Shown piece by piece: positions 55,081-63,207 of a stretch of 64,000 nucleotides of DNA; positions within the stretch are counted from its first letter, which is position 1; each line of letters begins with the position of its first letter. The notes under the pieces were generated by a model. That model worked only from the letters and a program-made list of their open reading frames with translations. It was not told the DNA's origin and did not search any database. The DNA is from Colwellia sp. (lineage in GTDB: Bacteria > Pseudomonadota > Gammaproteobacteria > Enterobacterales > Alteromonadaceae): the NCBI GenBank assembly GCA_002733765.1, contig NVWU01000005.1, forward strand, positions 225,877-289,876. The letters run 5' to 3'. Position numbers and translations under genes: made by a program.

Positions 55081-57012
55081 ATGACGTCTGTAGCCCAAGC
55101 TTTTTCTAAAAATGGCACGTTAGCCAAAGCCATTGATGGCTTTTCTCCTCGCCAAGCGCAAACAGATATGGCGTTAGAAGTGGCAACTGCTATTGAAAAA
55201 CAATCATCCCTTATTGTTGAAGCAGGCACAGGGACGGGTAAAACATTCGCCTATCTAATTCCTGCTTTTCTTAGTATTAACTCATCAAATAATGATAAAA
55301 AAATCATTATTTCAACGGGCACTAAAAATCTACAAGAACAGCTTTTTCATAAAGATATTCCGCTTGTTAAAAAAGCCTTGGCTAGTAATATTCAAATTGC
55401 TTTATTAAAAGGGCGTGCTAATTATTTATGTCGTTATCGATTAGCACAATACCAAGAAACCCGCGGTCAGCTTGATGCCAATACTTTAACCGATTTAGTA
55501 AAAGTGAAAACGTGGGCTAATAGCACCCAAACTGGTGATATTGGTGAATTGGTAAATGTAACCGAAGACTCTGACGTTTTTCCTTTTATTACTAGTACGT
55601 TAGATAATTGTTTAGCGAGAGATTGTCCAGACTTTGAACAGTGTTACTTAGTAAAAGCAAGACAAAAAGCCATTGATGCGGATTTGATTGTGGTGAATCA
55701 TCATTTGTTTTTTGCTGATATGGCACTTAAAGATACTGGCTTTGGTGAATTAATTCCTAAAGCACAAGTGATGATTTTTGATGAGGCACATCAAATAGGT
55801 GATATTGCCAGTGATTATTTTGGCGAAGCCTTTTCTACCAAGCAATTAGTGGATTTATGTGCTGATGTTGTGCAGGTTTACCGTAGTAAATTAACTGATG
55901 TAAAGCAATTAGGCTTGGCTGCGGATAAGTTGCAAAAAACTTGTCAAGAATTTCGCTTACTTTTTAATTATGATCCAGAACGTGGCAATTGGCGTGAAAA
56001 ATGTCAACAGCAGCAATTTATGCAAAAATTTCAACGCTTAAAAGTTGATTTAGATTTTCTGTATCAAGTTATTAAACTTTGCGTTTCGCGTAATGAGGCG
56101 ATTGATAACTGCTTTGATAGAGCGGTATATTTGTTAGCACAATATGACGTAATGGTGAATGTTGATATTAATGGTATGAGTTTTTGGTATGAAACTACGC
56201 CTCGTCATGTGGTGTTACATCAAACACCGCTAAGTGTTGCGGATAAATTTAGTACCTATGTTAAAGAGTCTGGCGCAGGTTGGATTTTTACTTCAGCAAC
56301 GCTAGCGGTTGACAATAGTTTTGATCATTTTGCTCAGCATTTAGGCTTAAATGGTGCGCGCCAGTTGCTGTTAGAAAGCCCTTTTGATTATCAACAGCAA
56401 TCTCAGCTTATTGTACCGCGTTATTTACCTGAAGCGAATGATAAGAATCGTGCTATACATTTAGCACAACTGGCAGAGCCATTAATTGCTGCCAGTAATG
56501 GTGCTTGTTTTATGCTGTTTACTAGCTATCGAGTCATGCACCAAGTAGCTGAAATTTTAGCCGATAACATTGATAATCCTTTATTAGTACAAGGGCAAAT
56601 GGCAAAGCGAGTATTGCTTGAACAATTTATTGAAAATAGCGATTCGGTATTGTTGGCTACTGCGAGTTTCTGGGAAGGTATTGATGTTAGAGGTGATAAG
56701 TTAACTTGTGTTATTATTGACAAGTTGCCCTTTGCTTCTCCTGATGATCCATTATTACAAGCGCGTTGTGAAGATGTTAGAAGGCAAGGGGGCGATGCAT
56801 TTGCTCAAATACAATTACCGCAAGCCGTGATAGCGCTTAAACAAGGGGTTGGTCGACTTATTCGTGATGTTAGTGATCGCGGTGTATTGGTCATTTGTGA
56901 TAACCGGTTAGTTAATCGTCCTTATGGACAAACCTTTTTAAAAAGCTTACCACTGATGAAGCGTAGTCGTGATTTAGTGCAAGCAGTTGAGTTCTTAAAA
57001 AACATAACGTAA
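55081..57012 (+). CDS. yoaA: DinG-family ATP-dependent helicase YoaA
   Basis: 643 residues, XPD-like superfamily 2 helicase. Walker A 'VEAGTGTGKTFAYLIPAF', four iron-sulfur Cys ('RANYLCRYRL', 'DNCLARDCPDFEQCY'), DEAH box 'MIFDEAHQIGDIA', and motifs 'SFWEGIDVRG' and 'QGVGRLIRD'. In E. coli YoaA helps repair stalled or damaged DNA ends together with a polymerase III chi subunit. tsaB follows closely, as in E. coli neighbours. Confidence 0.95.
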   Translation: MTSVAQAFSKNGTLAKAIDGFSPRQAQTDMALEVATAIEKQSSLIVEAGTGTGKTFAYLIPAFLSINSSNNDKKIIISTGTKNLQEQLFHKDIPLVKKALASNIQIALLKGRANYLCRYRLAQYQETRGQLDANTLTDLVKVKTWANSTQTGDIGELVNVTEDSDVFPFITSTLDNCLARDCPDFEQCYLVKARQKAIDADLIVVNHHLFFADMALKDTGFGELIPKAQVMIFDEAHQIGDIASDYFGEAFSTKQLVDLCADVVQVYRSKLTDVKQLGLAADKLQKTCQEFRLLFNYDPERGNWREKCQQQQFMQKFQRLKVDLDFLYQVIKLCVSRNEAIDNCFDRAVYLLAQYDVMVNVDINGMSFWYETTPRHVVLHQTPLSVADKFSTYVKESGAGWIFTSATLAVDNSFDHFAQHLGLNGARQLLLESPFDYQQQSQLIVPRYLPEANDKNRAIHLAQLAEPLIAASNGACFMLFTSYRVMHQVAEILADNIDNPLLVQGQMAKRVLLEQFIENSDSVLLATASFWEGIDVRGDKLTCVIIDKLPFASPDDPLLQARCEDVRRQGGDAFAQIQLPQAVIALKQGVGRLIRDVSDRGVLVICDNRLVNRPYGQTFLKSLPLMKRSRDLVQAVEFLKNIT

Positions 57013-57050
57013 AAATACATAATTAATAGATAGTGTTTAAGGAAAAAGTA

Positions 57051-57773
57051 GTGAATTATTTGGCCATTGATGCCTCAACTGAAGCTTGTTCAGTTGCTTT
57101 ACAAATTAACGGTAAGCTTTATAGCCGTTACGATTTATGCCCGCAATCTCATAGCTTGCAATTATTGCCTATGGTTGATGAGGTTTTAAAAGAAGCAGGC
57201 ATTAAGTTATCACAATGCGATGGTTTGATTTTTGGCCGAGGCCCAGGCAGTTTTACTGGTGTACGTATTGGCGTTGGTGTTGCACAAGGCTTAGCTTTTA
57301 CTGCGAATTTGCCCGTTGTTGGTGTATCAAGTTTACAAGCGATGGCGCAGTTAGCATTTATGCAAGGAAAGGTGCAAGGGAAAGTTAAGGGGCAACAAGT
57401 CAGTGTTATTGCTGCCATTGATGCCCGCATGGGAGAAGTATACAACGGCTATTTTATGCTTGATGAAAATAACATTATGCAGCCACAGTGTGCCGAAGCT
57501 GTAACGCCTCCTGAGCAATTAGCACAGCATTTATCAAGTGTTGTTAATAACGTTGAATATGGTGTCGGCACCGGTTGGGATGCTTATAGTGAAAAACTAT
57601 CATCATTAAAAAGTAATACTGGTACACCTGACGTGTTATTTCCAAGTGCTGAAGCAATGTTAGCGATTGGTGTTATTGCACTTGAACAAGGTAAAGGCGT
57701 TGCTGCTGAAGATGCCCAGCCTGTTTATGTACGTGATACTGTTTCATGGAAAAAATTGCCGGGAAGAGAATAA
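57051..57773 (+). CDS. tsaB: tRNA threonylcarbamoyladenosine protein TsaB
   Basis: 240 residues from GTG 57051 (AAGGA 8 bases upstream), which gives the usual start 'NYLAIDASTEACSVAL'; an earlier GTG at 57033 is in frame. 'LIFGRGPGSFTGVRIGVGVAQGLAF' is the family signature. It is the TsaD partner in forming the t6A base of tRNAs. Cotranscribed with yoaA, 38 bases apart. Confidence 0.95.
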   Translation: MNYLAIDASTEACSVALQINGKLYSRYDLCPQSHSLQLLPMVDEVLKEAGIKLSQCDGLIFGRGPGSFTGVRIGVGVAQGLAFTANLPVVGVSSLQAMAQLAFMQGKVQGKVKGQQVSVIAAIDARMGEVYNGYFMLDENNIMQPQCAEAVTPPEQLAQHLSSVVNNVEYGVGTGWDAYSEKLSSLKSNTGTPDVLFPSAEAMLAIGVIALEQGKGVAAEDAQPVYVRDTVSWKKLPGRE

Positions 57774-57789
57774 TTTGCTAAATTAATCT

Positions 57790-58055
57790 TATACTCATGA
57801 TACTTCAAAATGTCTGTTTCAGGACTCCTGAGTAATTCATGATCAAGGCGCTTTTTTTTATTAATGGTTGTTCCCTTAAAAAAAGGAGCAACGACGAGCA
57901 TTATTTACTCAGGCGTCCCCGTAGGGCGAGTTTTAAAGGCTTATATGCTATGTTATTGATTTCGACAAGGAAACAACCATTCTCTTCAATCAATGCCTTG
58001 CCTCTAAGCCTTTTAATTCTCGCTGAAACGAGTATTTCGAGGTAACATGAGTATA
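57790..58055. mobile_element. MITE-like element 2
   Basis: 266 bp with perfect 10-base inverted ends TATACTCATG / CATGAGTATA. The interior shares a roughly 90-bp core with the element at 23392 (AAGGCTTA, CATTCTCTTCAATCAATGCC, TTTTAATTCTCGCT). It has a small internal hairpin CAGGACTCCTG. It contains no real gene. Its right end runs into the ATG of the next gene, so it supplies the whole upstream region of that gene. Confidence 0.75.
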
Positions 58056-58423
58056 TGAATATTTCTAGCGCTTCGAGTCAAAATTCAACTTTTGCTCTAA
58101 CGAATCAAACAAACATATCAAGAAAGTCTTCGGTGCGCTCTGTTGAACCTGCGGGTGTTTCAACGACAGAGCAAGAAAAATTATTAAATAAACAAGCTAA
58201 TCAAGCTATTGTCGCTGACCCGCGAGCCATTGCGCTGTTTGAAAAAAATCAATTTGAAGCCAATGCGGCTAAATCTATTGTGAGCAGCAGTACCTTTTCT
58301 ACTACAGATAAAGATAAACCTTCCCCTAAAAATGAAACTGCTGTGGCCAGTTATCAAGCCATTGGTAATTTAGCCCAGAGAGAATCTATACAACAATTAT
58401 TTGGTGTTGATCTTTTCGCTTAA
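58055..58423 (+). CDS. Hypothetical protein behind a MITE-like element
   Basis: 122 residues, not recognised. Ser/Thr/Asn-rich N-terminus, a central helix 'EKLLNKQANQAIVADPRAIALFEKNQFEAN', and a C-terminal 'SYQAIGNLAQRESIQQLFGVDLFA' that looks conserved. No signal peptide or membrane segment. The start codon shares its A with the end of the MITE-like element; the nearest GAGG is about 12 bases upstream, poorly spaced. An M50-like gene follows after 65 bases. Confidence 0.65.
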   Translation: MNISSASSQNSTFALTNQTNISRKSSVRSVEPAGVSTTEQEKLLNKQANQAIVADPRAIALFEKNQFEANAAKSIVSSSTFSTTDKDKPSPKNETAVASYQAIGNLAQRESIQQLFGVDLFA

Positions 58424-58488
58424 GCGCGTTTGATTTTGTTATTATCTTATATCTGTATAACGAACTACATAACTACAAAGAATTATTA

Positions 58489-59166
58489 ATGTCTAATATA
58501 TCCACAGAGCAAACATCAAGTTTCTGGAAAAAGCATCACTTTTTTATTCTATTTATTGCGGCAGTTATTATTAAACAACTACCGCTGGTCTCTATTCCCT
58601 TTAATTGGCTAGAAAGCTATTTTCATGAAATTAGTCATGGTATTGCCGCTATTATTACTGGTGGTAGTGTATTACGTATTCAATTGTTCGCCAATGGTGC
58701 TGGTTTATGTACGACACAAGGTGGTATCGGCTTTGTTATCAGTTTTGCTGGTTATGCTGGGGCAACGCTGTGGGGATGGGGAATATATAAATTAGCCAGT
58801 GCTCATCAACGTGCTGCACAAGGTTTTTCAGTGTTAGTATTTTTGTTAATCGTTAGCTCTATGATTTTTTGGGGGCGTGATCTTTTAACATGGTTTATTT
58901 TAGCTGTGCTAGGCGCTTTATTTTTACTTACTATTAAATTAAAAAAGCTTCACTATTTACAGCGATTAATGCAATTATTTGGTTTGTTGATATTATTAAA
59001 TAGTTTATTTAGTCCATCTTACTTACTTGACGGACGTAATCTAGGTGATGGTGCAGCTTTAGCTACGATGACGTTTATTCCTGAATTTATTTGGGTGTTA
59101 ATTTGGTTTTCGTTAGCGTTAGTTGCGTTATATTCTCTTTATAAAAGTGCTAAAAAATATAATTAA
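58489..59166 (+). CDS. M50-like membrane metalloprotease family protein
   Basis: 225 residues with about six membrane segments. 'WLESYFHEISHGIAAIITGG' contains HEISH, the HExxH zinc motif, inside a hydrophobic segment as in M50B-type intramembrane proteases. A later conserved Asp is in 'LDGRNLGDGA'. Substrate is unknown; the family includes site-2 protease-like proteins. It ends 9 bases before the alpha/beta hydrolase gene. Confidence 0.8.
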   Translation: MSNISTEQTSSFWKKHHFFILFIAAVIIKQLPLVSIPFNWLESYFHEISHGIAAIITGGSVLRIQLFANGAGLCTTQGGIGFVISFAGYAGATLWGWGIYKLASAHQRAAQGFSVLVFLLIVSSMIFWGRDLLTWFILAVLGALFLLTIKLKKLHYLQRLMQLFGLLILLNSLFSPSYLLDGRNLGDGAALATMTFIPEFIWVLIWFSLALVALYSLYKSAKKYN

Positions 59167-59175
59167 GGTTATTAA

Positions 59176-60075
59176 ATGTCATCTGTAAACACGTTAGAAG
59201 AAATTAAATATTCTTTTGAAACTATGTCGCTACAAGGTATTGCTTGTGGCGGTAAAGAAACGAAAGATAATGTGGTTTTATGCCTACATGGTTGGTTGGA
59301 TAATGCCGCAAGTTTTTTACCATTAATGCCATACTTTGAAAGTGAATTAGCGAATAAACGTATTATTGCAATTGACTGGCCAGGCCATGGTAATTCAAGC
59401 CATAGAAGTTTAGATGCCCATTATCATTTTATTGATTGGGTGTATGACTTATTACAATTGTTTGAAGTAAACCAATGGCAACAAGTTGATATTGTTGCTC
59501 ACTCTATGGGAGGCATGGTAGCGAGCGCATTTGCTGCTGCTTTTCCTGAAAAAGTAAAATCATTGACCTTAATTGATTCTATTGGCTTTATTAGCAATGA
59601 GGCCGAACAAACTACCCAACAATTACGTGATGGTATGCTAAGTCGCTTTAAGGGCAGTGCACTCTATAATAAACAAGGAGGAGCCAAAAAGAAACGCTAT
59701 CATGCCAGTATTGATTCAGCCATTAAAGCTCGCGTTAATGTTTCTGATCTTCAATTTGAACATGCTAAATTAATTGTTGAACGCGGGTTGATCAAAGAAG
59801 TGGAGGGCTATCGTTGGCGATCTGATGCGCGTTTGCGTAATACCTCTCCTTATCGGTTAACGTTAAAACAAGCTCAGCAATTTATTCGTGATATTAAATG
59901 TCCAGTGCAACTTATTTATGGCAGTGATGGTATCGATATGGTTAGCTCTGGCATTAAAAGCTTTGGCGACTTATTTCAAAACTTCTCCAATATAGAACTT
60001 AAAGGCGGCCATCATGTGCATATGGAACAACCACAAAAGTCAGCTGAATTGATTAAATGTTTTTTAGATGAGTAA
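59176..60075 (+). CDS. Alpha/beta hydrolase
   Basis: 299 residues. Oxyanion 'CLHGWLDNAASFLPL', nucleophile elbow 'VAHSMGGMVASAFA', an acid near 'IYGSDGIDM', and catalytic His in 'GGHHVHMEQP' give a complete triad. Probably an esterase of small lipids or thioesters; the substrate is not predictable. It precedes fadD on the same strand, but fadD has its own promoter. Confidence 0.9.
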   Translation: MSSVNTLEEIKYSFETMSLQGIACGGKETKDNVVLCLHGWLDNAASFLPLMPYFESELANKRIIAIDWPGHGNSSHRSLDAHYHFIDWVYDLLQLFEVNQWQQVDIVAHSMGGMVASAFAAAFPEKVKSLTLIDSIGFISNEAEQTTQQLRDGMLSRFKGSALYNKQGGAKKKRYHASIDSAIKARVNVSDLQFEHAKLIVERGLIKEVEGYRWRSDARLRNTSPYRLTLKQAQQFIRDIKCPVQLIYGSDGIDMVSSGIKSFGDLFQNFSNIELKGGHHVHMEQPQKSAELIKCFLDE

Positions 60076-60081
60076 TGAAAC

Positions 60082-60110
60082 TTGACTAATATTGAAACAA
60101 CTGTTTAAAT
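60082..60110 (+). promoter_or_regulatory. Promoter of fadD
   Basis: TTGACT (60082-60087), 17-base spacer, TTAAAT (60105-60110), placing transcription start close to the FadR-like site that follows. The fadD start is about 140 bases downstream. Confidence 0.55.
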
Positions 60111-60112
60111 CC

Positions 60113-60129
60113 AACTGGTCGTATCAGTT
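60113..60129. promoter_or_regulatory. FadR-like operator at the fadD promoter
   Basis: AACTGGTCGTATCAGTT matches the FadR consensus AACTGGTCnGACCAGTT at 15 of 17 positions. It lies directly after the predicted -10 box, where a bound repressor would block initiation. FadR control of fadD is established in E. coli and Vibrio; its presence in this organism is inferred. Confidence 0.7.
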
Positions 60130-60251
60130 GAGGTTTATAAAACTGTGACAAAAATTAAGGCTTCAATTGAATAGAAGCATCAACAACAAAGTTATAAGCA
60201 CTCTACTAGAGTGTTAAATAATTGTTAAAAAGAACTTATGAGGAAGGTATT

Positions 60252-61907
60252 ATGGAAAAGATTTGGCTAGAAAAAAGTTATCCCCCTGGCGTTCCATTTG
60301 ATATAAACCCAGATAAATATCCTTCTTTAGTTGCTATGTTTACTAAATATACTACGCAATATAGTGATAGAACGGCATTTATTAATATGGGGGCCAAAAT
60401 TAGCTATGCTGAGTTAGCGCAGCAAGCCACAGCATTTGCAGCTTACTTACAACAAGATTTAGGTCTTAAAAAAGGCGATAAATTTGCCATTATGGTACCC
60501 AATACGTTGCAATACCCTATTGCTTTGTTTGGCGCTTTACTTGCCGGTTTAACCGTAGTTAATGTTAACCCCTTGTATACTGCACGTGAGTTAGAGCATC
60601 AACTTAAAGATTCTGGTGCTAAGGCGATGTTGATTATTGAAAACTTCGCGCAAACATTAGAAAAAATAGTACATAAAACACTGGTTGAACATGTGATCAT
60701 GACCTCTCTTGGCGATCGCCTAGGTTTGGTAAAGGGATTAATCGTTAATGCGGTAGTTAAACACGTTAAAAAAATGGTACCCGCATTTAATCTACCTGAT
60801 GCTATTCGTTTTAATGCCGCCTTGACTAAAGGCGGTAACTTAACTTTTAAGTCAGTTGAATTGTGCGGCGATGATCTGGCCTTTTTACAGTATACCGGTG
60901 GTACAACTGGCGTATCAAAAGGCGCCATGTTAACCCATAGAAATATGGTTGCTAATTTAGAGCAAGCAAAAGCCGCAATAAAGCCGATGCTTGAGGAGGG
61001 GAGTGAATTAGTTGTTACTGCGCTACCGCTTTATCATATTTTTGCCCTAACGGCCAATTGCCTGACCTTTATGACATTAGGTGGGACTAATTTACTTATT
61101 ACTAACCCACGTGATATGCCTAGCTTTGTTAAAGAACTAGGCAAGTATAAGTTTACTGCAATTACGGGAGTTAATACCTTGTTTAATGGCTTGTTAAATA
61201 CTCCTGGTTTTAAGGATTTAGATTTTTCAACGCTTAAAATGGCGCTGGGTGGTGGTATGGCGGTCCAGCGTCCAGTTGCTGAGCGTTGGCAACACGTTAC
61301 CTCAACTCGATTGTTAGAAGGTTACGGTTTAACTGAGTGTGCACCTTTGGTGACGATAAGCCCTTATAATCAAGAGAACTACAATGGCACGATTGGTTTG
61401 CCAGCACCTTCGACCGACATTAAAATTATGCTTGATGACGGTAGTGAAGCCGTCATAGGAGAACCGGGTGAAATGTGGGTACAAGGTCCACAAGTGATGA
61501 AAGGTTATTATAATCGAGAGGATGCCACCAATGAAATTTTAAATGATGGCTGGCTTGCCACGGGAGATATTGCTTGTGTAGATGAGCAAGGTTACTTCAC
61601 TATTGTTGATCGTAAAAAAGATATGATTATAGTGTCGGGTTTTAACGTTTTTCCGAACGAAATAGAAGAAGTCGTTATGATGCATGAAGGGGTGTTAGAA
61701 GCGGCGGCTATTGGAATACCTCATGAAGCGAGTGGCGAAATGGTAAAAATATTTGTTGTTGCTAAGCAAGATGAATTAGATGAAGCAGCACTAATTAAAC
61801 ATTGCCGTGAAAACCTGACAAGCTATAAAGTACCTAAATTGGTTGAGTTTAGAGATGAGCTACCTAAAACTAATGTGGGTAAAATTTTACGAAGAGAGTT
61901 GAGGTAA
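60252..61907 (+). CDS. fadD: Long-chain fatty acyl-CoA synthetase FadD
   Basis: 551 residues from ATG 60252, which follows GAGGAAGG and aligns with the E. coli FadD start; an earlier ATG at 60222 is in frame. ATP/AMP motif '[18 protein letters not shown]', 'GYGLTECAP', and the FACS signature '[43 protein letters not shown]' are complete. It activates fatty acids for beta-oxidation at the inner membrane. Confidence 0.96.
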   Translation: MEKIWLEKSYPPGVPFDINPDKYPSLVAMFTKYTTQYSDRTAFINMGAKISYAELAQQATAFAAYLQQDLGLKKGDKFAIMVPNTLQYPIALFGALLAGLTVVNVNPLYTARELEHQLKDSGAKAMLIIENFAQTLEKIVHKTLVEHVIMTSLGDRLGLVKGLIVNAVVKHVKKMVPAFNLPDAIRFNAALTKGGNLTFKSVELCGDDLAFLQYTGGTTGVSKGAMLTHRNMVANLEQAKAAIKPMLEEGSELVVTALPLYHIFALTANCLTFMTLGGTNLLITNPRDMPSFVKELGKYKFTAITGVNTLFNGLLNTPGFKDLDFSTLKMALGGGMAVQRPVAERWQHVTSTRLLEGYGLTECAPLVTISPYNQENYNGTIGLPAPSTDIKIMLDDGSEAVIGEPGEMWVQGPQVMKGYYNREDATNEILNDGWLATGDIACVDEQGYFTIVDRKKDMIIVSGFNVFPNEIEEVVMMHEGVLEAAAIGIPHEASGEMVKIFVVAKQDELDEAALIKHCRENLTSYKVPKLVEFRDELPKTNVGKILRRELR

Positions 61908-61927
61908 AGTTACCAGAAAAATTTAAG

Positions 61928-61968
61928 GTAATGAAAACACTTTACTATCAGCGGTGTGTTTTCATTAC
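61928..61968. terminator. Bidirectional terminator between fadD and the SDR gene
   Basis: Perfect 13-bp arms GTAATGAAAACAC and GTGTTTTCATTAC with a 15-base loop lie between the two convergent genes. T-rich stretches on both sides of the stem serve either direction. Confidence 0.82.
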
Positions 61969-61986
61969 GCTAAACTCGTCATTGAT

Positions 61987-62724
61987 TTATTGCGCTTTCA
62001 ACGTTTTACCATTCACAGCCAAACTATCATCAGACATTAAATAAACATATAGCGGCATAATATCAGCAGGTGTTGCTAGTTTATCTTTATCTTCAGCCGG
62101 ATACGCACTAGCGCGCATATTGGTTTTAGTTGCACCAGGGTTAATGGCATTAACTCGTAGGTTTGAGTTTTCATACTCATCAGCAATAACTTGCATTATA
62201 CCTTCTGTAGCAAATTTAGAGATACTATAAGCTCCCCAAAAAGCACGCCCTTGACTACCTACACCAGATGAAGTGAAAACTAAAGAAGCATTATCGGCTA
62301 ATTGTAGTGTTGGTATTAATGCTTGTGCTAATAAATATTGTGCAGTGACATTAACCTTCATCACATCATTAAATATTTGCTCATGAATTTGAGTGAATGG
62401 TGTTAATTCACCTAACATCGAAGCATTAAGCAATGCACCATCTAATTTGCCAAATTGGCTGGTGATGGTGGCTGACATGTCAATATAGTTCTGCTTGGTT
62501 GCCCCTTTTAAATCCAATGGAATAATAGCGGGCTCTGCTGAGCTTTGGGCAATTATTTCATCATAAACGCTTTCTAATTTTTTTACTGTTTTTCCTAGTA
62601 AAATAACCGTTGCGCCAAGTTTAGCATAGGTTAATGCCGCTTCACGGCCAATGCCAGCGCCAGCGCCGGTTATTAGAATAGTTTTATTAGTTAAACAATT
62701 TTCGGTAATGGAATAATCAAACAT
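61987..62724 (-). CDS. yciK: YciK-like short-chain dehydrogenase/reductase
   Basis: 245 residues. The Rossmann motif 'ILITGAGAGIGREAALTYAKLGA', 'DGALLNASMLG', and catalytic 'WGAYSISKFATEG' (Tyr-x3-Lys) are intact. 'INPGATKTNMRASAYPAEDKDKLATPADIMPLYVYLMSDDS' matches the YciK end. Substrate is unknown. Converges with fadD. Confidence 0.9.
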   Translation of the reverse strand: MFDYSITENCLTNKTILITGAGAGIGREAALTYAKLGATVILLGKTVKKLESVYDEIIAQSSAEPAIIPLDLKGATKQNYIDMSATITSQFGKLDGALLNASMLGELTPFTQIHEQIFNDVMKVNVTAQYLLAQALIPTLQLADNASLVFTSSGVGSQGRAFWGAYSISKFATEGIMQVIADEYENSNLRVNAINPGATKTNMRASAYPAEDKDKLATPADIMPLYVYLMSDDSLAVNGKTLKAQ

Positions 62725-62887
62725 ATTGTGGTCTGGATTCGAGTAAATAATTAATTCTGTCTATTCTACTCTGTGGCTTTTTCAATGACGAGGGAAAATT
62801 TATTTTTTATGCTTTTTGAACGCTGTCTGAAAAATTCGGTTAAAAGCGCTTTATTCTTTGTTGAATAATATTTACTTAGAGTGACTA

Positions 62888-62949
62888 GGCTACACACTAC
62901 TCGCCGCGATTAAAATGCTTTTCTTTTGAACGAAATTTAACCGCGAAAG
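62888..62949 (-). repeat. 64-bp dispersed repeat, copy 2
   Basis: The reverse complement matches copy 1 at 2717-2780 at about 81 percent. It lies in the 483-base gap between the SDR gene and the lipase gene. The remainder of this gap is AT-rich, with an inverted repeat TTTTGTA-N9-TACAAAA (63000-63022) and a possible sigma-54 site. Confidence 0.7.
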
Positions 62950-63036
62950 ATCAATAAATTCTATTTTAATAATAACGCTTTTATTTAGTTTTAGTGGTTT
63001 TTTGTAAAAATTTTATACAAAAGTTGTAAAAAAAAC

Positions 63037-63051
63037 TGGCACATTGTTAGC
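63037..63051 (+). promoter_or_regulatory. Possible sigma-54 promoter of the lipase lipoprotein gene
   Basis: TGGCACATTGTTAGC has GG and GC separated by 10 bases, as in -24/-12 promoters (TGGCAC-N5-TTGC); one of four bases in the second box differs. It lies 157 bases before the start codon. The upstream palindrome at 63000-63022 could be an activator or IHF site. Inference only. Confidence 0.35.
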
Positions 63052-63207
63052 GCTTACGTTAAATTTACTTACTGGTCCAAGGTCTAATGAGATGTCTTGG
63101 TGTTCACTTATTACTCAAAGTAGCTAAAAGTGAATTAATAATAACAGCAGTTATAAAATCATACTTATAAAAATATATAAATAAAAAATAGGCATTGGGG
63201 AGATAAA

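Noticed and set aside
57839-58045. 68-codon plus-strand open frame after tsaB
   Set aside because: It lies wholly inside MITE-like element 2, has no ribosome site and no protein-like composition.
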